A stretch of 64,000 nucleotides of DNA from NCBI GenBank assembly GCA_014529385.2, contig CM043953.1, positions 109,626,549-109,690,548 on the forward strand. The letters run 5' to 3'. Shown piece after piece: positions 33,623 through 45,396 of this stretch. This DNA is from Adiantum capillus-veneris (taxonomy: Eukaryota > Streptophyta > Polypodiopsida > Polypodiales > Pteridaceae). Every line of letters begins with the position of its first letter. Position 1 is the first letter of the stretch. The notes below the pieces were generated by a model, which had not been told where the DNA came from, did no database searches, and saw nothing but the letters and a program-made list of their open reading frames with translations. A program made the position numbers and the translations under genes.

Positions 33623-35014
33623 TTCATCACCAGCGACCACCTAGTATCGGCCTCTTGATGCAGTTTATCATCCTGCTTACACTGCTCGAAGGCCCTCCAT
33701 CCCCTCCAAAAGACCCACCACTTGTAGCACCTTACCCTTCTACGCTTGCTTCCACTCTTCGCAGTATTTGGCGGCCTTCTTCCTCTGCATATAGCACAAC
33801 AAACTACCCGGCTCCACCTGCAGGTCACAGGCCTCTTCTTGGAGAGCTAACTCCTCTTTTGTAGCTCTTGGCTCCTGCAGACCTGCTCATGCATGCCAAC
33901 CCCCAAGACCGCACACGGGTTCCCTTCTCCTGCCGGTTCTTGGCCCTTGTGTCACGACGCCACTCTATGCCTTCTATCCAATGCCCGCAAATCCTCCTCA
34001 TCTTCTCAAGCCCTGCGCAACTTAAATCCCGTGTTGCTTGCCTTGAAGCTCCTCCAAGCTCTTACAGAGATCTCCCTTGCAACTGGACCCGCTTGAGACA
34101 ACCTCGCCAGCTCCCCTCCTCTTGACCCTCAGCTCTTCCAGGCCAGTGCACCCCTTCGTTTCCAACGTGGCGGGCTCCTCTGCAGTGCCACCCCCCAAAT
34201 GCAGTTCACGCTAAGGTTTGCCCTTCATATGGCACCCTCCTTCCTCCAGTGCTTGCTCTCCCCACTGTAACGCTGGTTGCTCCTCCTGTCCAGGCAGCCC
34301 TCTTCTTCCATCAAGCCATAGAGATGGCGCTCCCCTTACTCACCACCCTGCTCAACTGCTACTTGCACTCCCCTTTCCACTCTCGGCCCTGATCCTTCTC
34401 CCATGCAGATGGCGTTTTTTCCTGCATGACCACGACCTTTCAATTTTTTTTTAAATCTAACTCCTTGACTTGAGCCGCTTCCCACCACCATTGCTTGCCC
34501 TGACCATCGGAACAAATAGCTCCCTTATGCAATACTTTGACCAAGGGCCGTCCATTGGATATTGAACTTGTCAAGCTTGAGCAATCGTCTTTCATACATC
34601 AAGGCACCTCATGCAATCCACACACCATAATATCACCACCATCCGAACTGGTCGTTAAACCACTGCCATTTGGCATACTCCCTCACCAATAGCTTCAAAT
34701 ACATTGCTATAAAAATCCAAGTGGTATTGGACATAGAGAGCCGCAAAAAGCATTGATAGGAGATGCACCCCCACCCCTTCTCATAAACTTTCCTGATCAC
34801 GTGAGCTTGAAAACCACCTCGGCACCGGTTCCTTCAGCAAGACTTCAAAGCCATGTTTGGCCTGCAAAGTGCCGTGTTTGGCACACACACCATAGTCGCA
34901 CTTGTTCTAGGCCACATCTAGCACTTGCCAAAGTCTGCGACCATCAACCTGCATGATGCCCTATACCTGTTGCTGACACTTCCATGGGTCCACGAATTCT
35001 AGGTGCACCAACGT

Positions 35015-38000
35015 GAACATGTGTGTGAGAGTCTCATTCGGGTGCTTGCATTTGATACAGGTACCTTTGGCTAGACCTCTAGATATGGCTTTATCTTTGG
35101 TTGGAATGAGACCAAAAAAAACTCTCCAAAGGAAGACTTTGTCTCTCTCTTCACATTTAACCTTTCCAACTACTTGACTTTATTTGAAAGCTTCCCACTT
35201 TTTGGACCAGATCTTGTTGAGGTGTTTGAACCACCCCTTTGTAAAGTAGAGCTTCTCATATATATTTTTACTGTTGGGTGAGTAGAAAATTCTTTCTCCT
35301 GGCCACTTCCAAGCTTTCCAATCAAGCGGTGTGAAGAAAGGAGGAAGGGTTAGGTTTGAGATCTTATCCAGAATTCTACCAATGAGGACTTCCTCTTGAA
35401 GCGAGAGATTACAGCAAGGCTCTCGATACTCCAAGGAATGACAGACCTGTTTTTTTATAATTCCATAGAGAATCCAAGGTGTTTGTTTGCGGATCGCCAC
35501 GACGGACGTCCATAGCATAGCTCTCAAGAATCAACATAAAGTTATCGATACAGGGGAAGCGACTCGGATGAGGCATGGAAACTCACAAGGGTGTCAATCC
35601 TAATGAAGTGAACTTGAAGATATGCAACTACTAACTCTACATGCAAATCAAACGCACTAAAGCCAAGTAATCTGCCTATGTCCTTCTACACAGCTATACA
35701 GTCATCACGCCCGTTCACCATGCAAATCATATCGGAATCGCACGAAACTTGAAGGGAATCTATAGGGGACTATCAGGAACATATCCTATCACTGTCACAG
35801 TATTCTGGATAGGTACAAAGATCGCGATCGTTCGTCCCACAGTATTCAAAAACAGTAAACGGATGATCCTAAAGGGTCGTTTTTGGGTCCCTAAAGCCTC
35901 TCCTAGGGTCAAAACAACATAAAATACGAATATAAACGCTCAAAACATAGATTTAAGGCCTAAACGGATGCGTTTGAAACCTTCACCAAATCTTGAAAGC
36001 TTACGCTTGAATGAAAGAGCAGAGTAAGAGGAACACAATGCAAGAAACAAAACTGAATTTGGATTACCGTAGCCACAGAAGCGATGATTACAAGTTGGAG
36101 CAAAGAGGTAGCTCTCTGTACGTAACACAGTAGTCCCTTATCATCAAAAATAATCTCCCTTTCCCACTAACCTTAGGGTATTATATACCTAGGGCTTTCT
36201 AAAGTGGCCGGCGGCCAACTTCTCATGGACCTTTACTTACATCATTGGAAAAATTACATCTTTGACTCAGACTTGACATAGACGATTGACATTAGGCTTT
36301 TACAGGGTTTGATGTATTAAACATTGGAAAAATAATGTGACCACATCAAAACTTTGGTCGGCTGTCCCAATGGGTGCCTTGGCTAGGTGGGCACTTGTAT
36401 GTTGTTATCACCTCCAAACAGTGTTAAAGCCCTTGTTGTTTAGACTCATCACTATTACAACTCAAATGGTTTTTAAGGCTCGAGACCTCCACTATGGGAC
36501 CCCACGGAGACCACTCCTAGCCGTACTTTTCCAATACCTAATCTCTTCCTTCCACTTGAGTGAAAATGCACCTTTACAACATTTCTCAATAAACTTCCTA
36601 GTAAATCCACCTATTTGAGTCTTGACATCAAAGGGGGTGATAAGTCTATTTTGGATGTTGAGGCTGGACCATGAACCACCTTTGGATTTCATGTGGGAAT
36701 CCATTACCATTTCCCTTGTCATGATAGCCCAGCTTTCCTCTAAAATGGCAAGAGTGAAAAAAAAAATTGCACATAGAGTCATGTCATGAGTGATAGGGTC
36801 AATGATCCCGAGCCCACCCTGAGCCTCTGGTTTAGCGATAGCCGCACATTTACCCCATTGCCATGGTCTACCAGCATTCAGTTTATTTCTCCACAAAACT
36901 CCTCAATTGGTTTTAAGAACGAGATCCAATGTTCTTGGAATAATTACAGGAATGGTGATCTGAAGGTTATATACAAGATAAAAAAGGTATTAATTATTCT
37001 ATCTCTATAGTCGAAGGGAATTAGGATGAACTCCCAATGCTTCATTTTCTTTCTAATTTCTTCTTGAACCTAGTCAACGGTAGTCTTGTGAGTAATTCCT
37101 CCCCCTACGGGCACCCCTAGGTGTCTGAAGATGTTATCTCTCTTCACAAACTCTCCAGCTCAACTTGTAGAATCAAAGTTATCATCTTTTGTTGAAGATA
37201 TCATCCTTGATTTCTCTATGTTGCATTGAGACCGTGACGTTGTGGAAAACACCTTGACAATCTTCAAGGTTTGCCTATCATTATTCTCATCCGCTTGGAG
37301 GAAGAGTAATGAGTCGTCTGCATGCAAACATCTTGATAAGAAATTGTTTGCCATTTTGGATTTGCATCTCTTATTCTCTCCTCTTGCCACCGCTTGCTCC
37401 AACATTGCAATGAGGGGATGGGTGTAGGCGGTGAACCAAAGAAGAGCTAAGGGAAACCCTTGACAAATGAATCTCTTGACATCAAAGAAACCAACTATTC
37501 CTGAGTTAAAAAGAAGCTCTAAGGAGATCCCTTCCCCAAGAGTACTTAAAACTTGATAGGTTTGTGGACCAAACCCCAAAGTTTGCAACATTTCTTGCAC
37601 AAAAGACCAAGTTATCCTATCATATGCCTTTGCAAGTTCAACCTGTAGTAGGATACAATCCTATTTCTTGAACTTAGCATAATCCATAACTACCATTTCC
37701 GCAAGGATGTTTTCATAATTGATCTTCCTTATCCATGTTGGTTGGGAGAGATAACATCAGCTAACATTGGCTTCATTCTTTCAGTAGTAAGTTTAGCCAA
37801 CACCTTATACATCAGTTTCATCATTGTGATAGGTCTCTAGTGTTTGAGATGAGAGCAAGCTAATTGTTTGGGCTGAGTTTAATTAATCCTTTCTTCACCA
37901 CTGATGCAAGTGAACCTTTAGTAAAGGCTCTGCTAACCATATGCAATAAAGACGGACCTAAAACCTCCTAGAACTTTTGACAAAACCCAGTCGTGATCCC

Positions 38001-40960
38001 ATCCCACCCTGGCAACTTTTCTTTGCCCAGCTTTTTGAGCCCAACATTCATCTAGGGTAAAGGGCCTTTCCAAGTAGTTCGCTCGGTCAGATTCCACTAC
38101 TTTTGGGGTGACCATAAAGATATTTTCCTTGGCTTCTCTAATTATGGGAGAGGGGGATCTTCCTTTCTAATGATTTGGCTAAGATGATCTATCACTTGGT
38201 CCATGTGATCAGGTTTGTTAATCACGATACATTGGTTATTGATCAAGGAAGAAATGATAACATGTAATTTTCTTAACTTGATCATTCTGTGGAGGGTGTT
38301 TTTGTTAGCATACTCAGTCTTGATGCACCTCTCCTTGGCTTGAAGCCTAAGGAGATTAGTTTCCTCCATTTCCTTTTCGTGCAAGGTCTAATTGATCTTT
38401 AGCCATTCGATGTAATGTTGGTAAGAGGCCTTACCTTGGATCTTCTTCTGGCCAAGCTCTTCAAATCTAGAGCTGCAGACTAAAATTGCATGGATGTTAT
38501 CCTTCTTGAGCATTGGACACTTTCTCTTGATTGCAGTTTGGATTTTTTACTAAATCTTTTGCATGAGTCATCCCTTTCCTTGATGATGTCTTGGTTCAGT
38601 TCTTTCGCAGCCCGAGACACAAAAGCCTTGAAGTGAGAATTTAAAAGCAGATTTGGGTAGGTAATGAATAGTTTCTTAGCACCTTGCGGCTCATGTGACT
38701 CTTCCGAAGAAAATACCAAGGTAACATCTCCCATCAAGAAAAAGTCACCTTCTATTTGTAATTGAGAGTGATCATTCCATAACATCTTCCTTCCTTTGAA
38801 ATCATTAGGAGCATATATGTTGACTTTAGTGAGGAAGTTGTTATGTAACTTAATAGATACTTCCAGAACCCTTTTGATTGGATGTTTAAAAAAAAAAATA
38901 GGCTCCAAATCCTTGTGGATTCTAGTCATCACTTCACTAGAGACATCAAGAGTGGTGCTGGAAAAACAAAAGTTTCCCAAGCGTTTGTTTCCTTGGCACT
39001 GAGGCATCTAGGTGGTGTTCTTGTAGGCACCAACAATTAATATCTTTTGTCCTCCTTATGCATGGCCACATATTTTCTTGTTTCTCTTTTGTTCGGATGC
39101 CCTTCACATTCTAGGACAGCATTTGAAGTGTGGGGTTCATTGGGAGAGACAAACCCTTGCCCGGTCTCTGCATCCTCTACATCTGAACCATGCCCAATAT
39201 CCACATCCTTGGCCCCAAAAGAATCTGGAGGTTCTTTAGAGTTAGGGGATTTCTTTCTTGTAGCACTTCAACGGGATTGTGAAGTGGGATGACACAGTCT
39301 CTCCTTTTTGTTGGGTGGAGGGTGGAGAGGAGACTTTCCCTTTCAAGGCTTTCACAACTGGTACTTTCACCCCTTCAGTCCTGGGACTTTCACAACTGAT
39401 GTAGTTGTTTCTGTCAGAAGCTTAGGTGTAGAGGCAAGAAAAACAAACAAATTTCCTTTGCATTGACATTATGGGATTTGCAGGGTGAAGCTCTACATCT
39501 TTATAGTATTCTCTTGTAGTTTGGTGACTTCATTGTCACAAATCATAACCTCTTTTCCCTCCCCTACTCTTGTCCCTTTGTAACTCTTTATCTATTTCAC
39601 TCTCTTCCACTGTTGTTTCCTTAATAGGGACATGATTGACTTCCCATATATTGGAGGCCTCGACTGTAGGCTTGGAGTTCACTTTAGTCCTCATACGGAA
39701 ATCCTTGGCAAAGTGCCCAAATTGCCCCAAAGTAAGTCTCGAAATTGAGCGGACTCAGTTATAAGCCCAACTCCAACATTGATCACCATGCTTTTTGGTG
39801 GTGTCTTAGAAACATTCTAGCCTATACAAATCCAGTTAGAGGACCTACCTGGTCCCCTCTTGCTAGGAACAAACAAGGGGGTGCCCATCTCACTGGCAAG
39901 CATCTTGATATTATCCTAAAGCCAACCAGGCAAGCCCGCAAACTCGACTCTGATAGGATGAATCCTATGGAGGGACTCTACCATGGAGTTGAACACTAGC
40001 TCCCATGGTACCACACAAACAATAGTCCTGTTAAATATAAGGGGACCTTTATCTAGGATCTTTGAAACGTCAGAGACCTACTTGAATCTAACTGAGCAAA
40101 AGCCCTTAGCTAGGTAAGTACTATTCTAAATTGCTCCCCCGTGCCCAAGGATTTGTGGCCCCTGAATCCATTGTATTAGCTCATATCTATTTAGGACTCT
40201 CCCATTGAAGCGAAACATGAGCGTCAACTTAGCTTGCATGGCTAGCTGTTTTTAATAAGGGTTGACAAAACCGCGACAATAATAGCCTCCGAAACCTCCA
40301 CATTCTCTGGCAGAGACTTCCTTAGAGCACTAAAGGCTCAATCCGCCAACCCATCTTAGAATAAACCATTGCATTCTGAATGTGAGTGAGCTCTTTTGTT
40401 ACAAATTGGGGCCGATATCTAGCTGCCTATTAACTTCCTTTAAGTCCTACTCAAGCTGAGCCTTTACGTTCTTCAGATTTTCATGACCTGCATCACTTGA
40501 AGTCTCAGCAATTGCTACTGTAGCGCAATCCTTAGAGTTGGGACCCTTCAGGATGCTTGCAAAAGATGTTCGTGGTGTGAGATGCAGAATCAATTTGCCA
40601 CCTTGTTTCCATCTTACAGATCGTGCCCTGCGGCTCATTTGCCTTGAGGGTCTTCACCTCAAAGTTAAATCCTTTAGTAGTTTGGTCGATCACTCTTCTT
40701 TTTTCTTTAGCAGAGAGGACCTTATCAGTCGGCCACGCTTTATTATCCAAGAGCATTCGTGAGAACTTAATAATGTCCTCCTCCATGGGTAGAGCCTCCA
40801 CCTCCATTGTTAGCATTGCGAAGGAACAAAGCTTTATGAGAGGGGTAGTGAAGGCAAAAAGGAACCAGGGCTCGGTGGGCATGGTTCCTAATAAAACGAA
40901 CCCTATCCAATGAGGGGTAGTGAAGGCAAAAAGGAACCACGGCTCGGTGGGCATGGTTCC
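35015..40960 (-). pseudogene. decayed L1-type plant LINE (ORF1 zinc knuckle, endonuclease, RT, zf-RVT)
   Basis: Fragments in 5'-3' order on the minus strand: ORF1 protein 40954-40447; a CCHC-like FGHFAKDFR with one Cys lost (39730-39536); endonuclease 39007-38480 (VNIYAPNDFKGRKMLW; FFLMGDVTLV); RT start 38115-37933 (RPFTLDECW); RT core 37600-37160 (GFPLALLW; LHADDSLLFLQ); a post-RT segment 36896-36492 (GGLGIIDPITHDM); zf-RVT 35527-35015 (KVFLWRVFFGLIPTKDK; CIKCKHPNETLTHMFT). Each piece is in its own frame with stops between, so it is long dead. A 72-bp tandem duplication lies in ORF1 (40841-40984). The interval 35530-36490 has no recognisable coding remnant. Confidence 0.75.
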
Positions 40961-40984
40961 TAATCAAAGGAACCATATACAATG
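40841..40984. repeat. 72-bp tandem duplication
   Basis: AGGGGTAGTGAAGGCAAAAA begins both copies, at 40841 and 40913. It gives the repeated MPTEPWFLFAFTTP in the ORF1 remnant. Confidence 0.9.
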
Positions 40985-42097
40985 GGGGAATGCCTAAGGT
41001 TTGAATAATAATCGCGCTTATCACAAAAGCAATATGTCTCTTATATTATCATAACAAAACAATTACAATTTCTACCATACTCGTGACGAGCCATGATAGC
41101 TTCGAGGAGTCATAGTTACATTGTCTGATAGGAGAGCCATCCCATGACAAGGGATGAGCGTGGCACACCTATACCCAAGCGAGCCGGTGATTGGGGAGCT
41201 ATCCAATGACAAAAGATGAGCCCACACCTTTATCTCTCTCCTACTACTTCTTTATAAGACCCCAAGGCATCCAATTCTCATTTTAAGGGTGACTCCACTT
41301 TTTTCCCCTTTCTAAAAGCCCTAAAAAAAACCTCCTCTTCTTTCTACTTCTATATAAATTTTAACCTCACTATTTGGTATTTTTTTTACCTCTATGTGAA
41401 TTTGTGCATTTTCGTGTGTTTGTTTGTTGTTCCTTTGGGTTTTGGGTTTTGGTTTTTTTTTTTGTGTGTGTGTGTGTCTTTTTTTTTTTTGGTGGGGGCT
41501 GGGTGGGGGGGGGGGGGGGGGGGGGGGGGTCCCCGCATTTCCCAAACTCCTTAAAGAAGAAGTGGAGATTTTCCTATATCCACAATCTGAAACAAAAGGC
41601 GACTACAAAGGTTGCACCGATTGGTGGGCCGATTTGAAACCACTAGTCATTATTTGGTTACATATAAATTTATTGGTTTGCACATAGTCCTCCTTTGGAA
41701 GCCAAAAACAAGCACACATTATGTATCATTGTGTGTCCTATACTTTATGGAAAAAAAAAGCACATGTTTTTTTTTTTGGGCGAGGCAGCAAAAAAGCACA
41801 TGTTTTCTTGCCCCAGAATCGTGGCCACCTAATTGTACTATTGGATTGTTAACCAAATGTTTCCTAATGACCATTCCAAAGGAAAGCTCATCGTGCATGT
41901 GAAATCGTGAGGTGTCAATTCGAGCAATCAAAACATACGAGACACATCCAAAATATAAGAAACGCTAGACATTTCAATCTAACCTTTGTAGCTGCTTCCT
42001 TAACTTGAACCACGTGATGTGTTCCCCCCTTTTTTCTTTTGCCATACTCACAATTGCAAAATGTACAATGAACCATGTGATGTGTTTCTTACAAATA
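40985..42097. other. non-coding stretch with poly-T/G run
   Basis: No gene recognised. A short repeat GAGC-ATCC-ATGACAA occurs at about 41146 and 41200. A T-run, TG tract and a 25-nt G run lie at 41455-41529. Confidence 0.5.
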
Positions 42098-42205
42098 TCT
42101 ATACTAAGGATAAAGGGGGAGGGAATTCCGGTTCCCCCTCCATGCCATGTGTCAGAACCTCCTTTAACCGGCGGGTGTGGCCTACAGCTCCGAGAGCACA
42201 GTGAC

Positions 42206-42255
<50 letters not shown>

Positions 42256-42298
42256 GGGGGGGGGGGGGGGGGCTAGCGAAGCCCGCTGGCTGTACTAG
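42098..42298 (+). mobile_element. 201-bp Helitron-like non-autonomous element
   Basis: Begins TCTATACTAAGGATAAAG after an A and ends GTACTAG before a T, with a short stem-loop (AGCG...CGCT) about 10 nt before the CTAG. These are Helitron features: 5' TC, 3' hairpin plus CTRR, insertion between A and T, no target duplication and no inverted repeats. The interior has (GA)n (42209-42244) followed by 28 G (42245-42272). No coding capacity. Confidence 0.6.
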
Positions 42299-43318
42299 TA
42301 AAAATTATAGTTCATCCAAAACGTCTAGTTTTCCCATCTGATATTGTAGCACATTGTTGGCCTTAAATTGTTTTGTGATACTCACAAAATGTGAGTTAAT
42401 ATATATAAACTAAACAAATAATTTTAAATAACTCCAATAGTAAGTCGCGTCCGCTGCCTTGCAAGTAGGGAAGCTGTTTGGTTGGTTGCACGAGAGTTGT
42501 GCGCAAGGGAAATGCTATCTGTGCATGGCATGGTGATCCAATGCTATGGGCATCGTGGTGGCAAACCCTGTCCTTGGGCAGGAGCTCTCGACTGCTCCAC
42601 CACGGCTTCTTGGCTACTTCTTTACTAGAGCTCTCTATTTTTGGGATGGTGGAGGGTGTCCCTCCAGCTGAGGTCTCTCTAGAGAAATGGCAGACCCGGA
42701 TCTTCTGAAGTTCGTGTCGGTGGAGGCTTCTCGTACGACAAGCTGTTGCTGCTTTTACAAGTGTCTCAAGGCTGGTTCAAGTGACGAGCAGGTAGCCCGC
42801 GGCATGTGTGAGATGCCTAGATTCTTGGTGTGATCTTTTAACTAGGCTTTGTGGTGCTCTCGGGTGTGCGGAGTTCTAGTGGCCTTTTTTGGAGTAGGCT
42901 CCATGGTAGCCGGTGATGGAGCGATCGGGCTCCCCCTTGCGGCAATTACTAGTCAATTTGTGCTCCCTCCTCTGTGTTGTGGGTATTCAAGGGTAGGGTG
43001 GCAGGCCCCATTTGGAGTTAGGTCTTCGAGAGAGCTCAACGGAGCGAGCTTTGAAGCGAGCTTCTTTTTTTTTTTTAAGGACCGCCGTCCCTACCTCCCC
43101 TTCCTCCTCTCGCCGCCCATGTGCTTCCTCCTCTTCCCTTGCTCCTCCTCCTCAACCTTCTCCTCCAACATCCTCCACCTCCTCTCTCCATCTACTCCTA
43201 TAACTGCCTTCCCTTTCTCCATCTTGTCCTCCAGCAACCCGCCTCCCTTCCACAAGGTCCTCCACTCCCTTCTTCCTCTCTCTTTTCATATCACTCTATA
43301 CTCATGTCCCCTGTCCCC

Positions 43319-43374
<56 letters not shown>
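42299..43374. other. non-coding sequence ending in (CT)n
   Basis: No supported gene. The Ser/Pro/Leu-rich frames at 43012-43396 follow a C/T-rich low-complexity stretch. (CT)n at 43322-43374 directly abuts the Gypsy 5' LTR. The phrase GAGCTCAACGGAGCGAGCTT (about 43033) recurs inverted near 59215. Confidence 0.5.
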
Positions 43375-43378
<4 letters not shown>

Positions 43379-44981
43379 ATAAAATCTAATATCTAACTAA
43401 CCCAAATGATTTTCTCATATTAAATTGATCACTTAATGTGGGAGAATAAACGGGAACAAGTGTTAAGATATAGGTATGTGCTTATAGATCTATCTCAACA
43501 CGGGGCCAATGGTAAAGGGGCCCAAAAGGGAGATGGTCTATCAAAGAGCAAGGCTAACCAATGGAGCATAAGACCTTAGGGTTAGCTTCATTGAAGACCT
43601 CCAATAAATGTGTGTAAAAGTCCTTTGACCTTAAGTAAGCTAGGGCTGAGCTTGAGGTGGGAACCCGGCCCAAGCTCGAGGTGCTTGTCATGCTTGAGGT
43701 GTTTTTCATGCTTGAGGTGCTTGATTAAGATGCTTGAGGTGCTTGACTGGCTCCATGCTTGAGGTGCTTGACTTGCTGCATGATTAAAGTACTTGAGGTG
43801 CCTTGAGAAGCTTGCCTGAGATGCTTGTGGGAACACCCCCTAGTTCAAGTGCTTTGTCATGCTTGGTGAGTAAGGTGCTTGATCACCTAAAAGTCAAAAG
43901 CATTCCTACAAGAGGGGGGGCGAGCCCTTTTCCTAGGGGCTAGAGAGAGAACACCCACTCACACACACAAGGGAAGCCCAACTTGAAGAGGCAGCAAGGA
44001 CACATGTAAGGCCCCTACCCATGTTACCTTCATGTGTTGCTTGAAGCCTATTGGCTAGGCTTCAAAGGGGTCCAATGATAAATTACATGAATTATCTAAT
44101 TTTTTTAGCATTTATCAAGTCCTCTCTCTCAAAGGGGAAAGGGGGACACTTGTCCCAAGGCTACCCATGTTGCTTGTAATGGCTCTTGCTTGTGATTGGC
44201 TAGTCCTGGAGGGGTCCAATGAGCTTCAGGCATGAGCTACAAGGGGGGGTCGACCCAAGCAAGCTAGGGGGGTGCCTAGGGGGTATACTCACCCACACAC
44301 ACTCACAAGCACTCTCATTGTGTGATATGCAAAGTGCAAGAGCTCCCTCTCCAAGCAAGTAGAGGTTGAGAGCCTACACCAACACTCTTGGCTATGGAGT
44401 GCAAATCCAACCAAGAGCCATGCTTCAATGCTTAAGCTTGCCATATCCTTATTCTTCATTACTATGCTATTATGTATGCTAGCAACAAGAGTATGATAAC
44501 TGAGGTACTTATTCTTTCTCCTACGAAATGTTTCTTCTTCCTCTTCCCTACCCTCATTCCCTGCTAGCTCTCTCCACCTTCGAAGGTGTTTGAGGTCTTG
44601 GGACTGAGGCTTGGGATAGTTAAAGCTTTCTTCAAGTTTATGTTATGTTTGTGGTGCATGAAGCCTTCCATCTTCATGGCATCACCTAGGTCACAAGGAA
44701 CACAAAGACTGTATTGTAACAAGTCTCTCTTTATGGGAGAAATCATAATACAAATGCCTATTGGAGGGGGGACCGGCTCCACATAAATCCGGTCCTCAAT
44801 TGTTGTCATGTTCTCTAAACTCTCTCTCTTGCAAAAGTATTGTCTATGCCAAGTTAACTAATTGCTATGATTATGTTGCTATCTTCAATTATGTCTACCC
44901 GCTATGCTCACAAAATCATTTCTTGAAAGTACTCTCATTAAATTCCGCTATTCTCAAATTGAATAGGCAAATTCCATTTCA
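43375..44981 (+). repeat. Gypsy 5' LTR
   Basis: 1607 bp containing several GCTTGAGGTGCTTGA-type internal repeats (43670-43830). Paired with 50532-52137. Confidence 0.95.
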
Positions 44982-45396
44982 TTGGTATCAGAGCATTTGG
45001 TTTCTCTTTTCTTGCTTAAGAAGAGAGGTCCTTAAGTAGCCTATAAATGGTTGATGTTGTTAATTATAATAGAGTAAGTGGAACTGGGATCTAATACCGG
45101 TTTTGTTAAGCCCACTATGTGGGGGATGGTGCACACCTCGGGAGCTTTGGACTTAATAATGGAGTCTTTTTAGACTTGCCTACGGCTTTACCATTATTGA
45201 GCCATAAGAAGTCCGAAAGGAGCTAGCCCTTGGCAACTCTGCTATGTTAGACCTACTCCTCTACTCTCTATAATTAACCACTTTGAGCCGTGGGTGTAGA
45301 TACTTAAGAGCCGATTTTCAAAGGCTAAGAGGAGTGGCAACTAAGGTTTTGAATTGCCAAAGCATACACTAAGTACATACATAAAATTTTGTTAAC

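Larger units (their letters stand above)
21960..35010 (-). mobile_element. minus-strand LTR retrotransposon without visible pol, hosting two nested insertions
   Basis: Two LTR-like copies of about 2.1 kb lie in direct order: 21960-24050 (3' LTR) and 27650-35010 (5' LTR, interrupted by a Copia element). In element orientation each begins TGGTGCACCTAG and ends in CA. The pair is flanked by ACGT at 21956-21959 and 35011-35014. The interior holds a gag-like frame next to the 5' LTR and an accessory frame next to the 3' LTR. Removing the nested elements leaves about 6.0 kb with only about 1.8 kb of interior, too short for a full pol, so it resembles a non-autonomous LARD-type element. The 4-bp TSD is shorter than the usual 5 bp. 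Confidence 0.7.
27650..35010 (-). repeat. 5' LTR of the minus-strand element, split by Copia
   Basis: 27650-28378 plus 33623-35010 together equal about 2.11 kb and match 21960-24050 throughout. The gag remnant begins just beyond its 3' end (27609). Confidence 0.7.
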
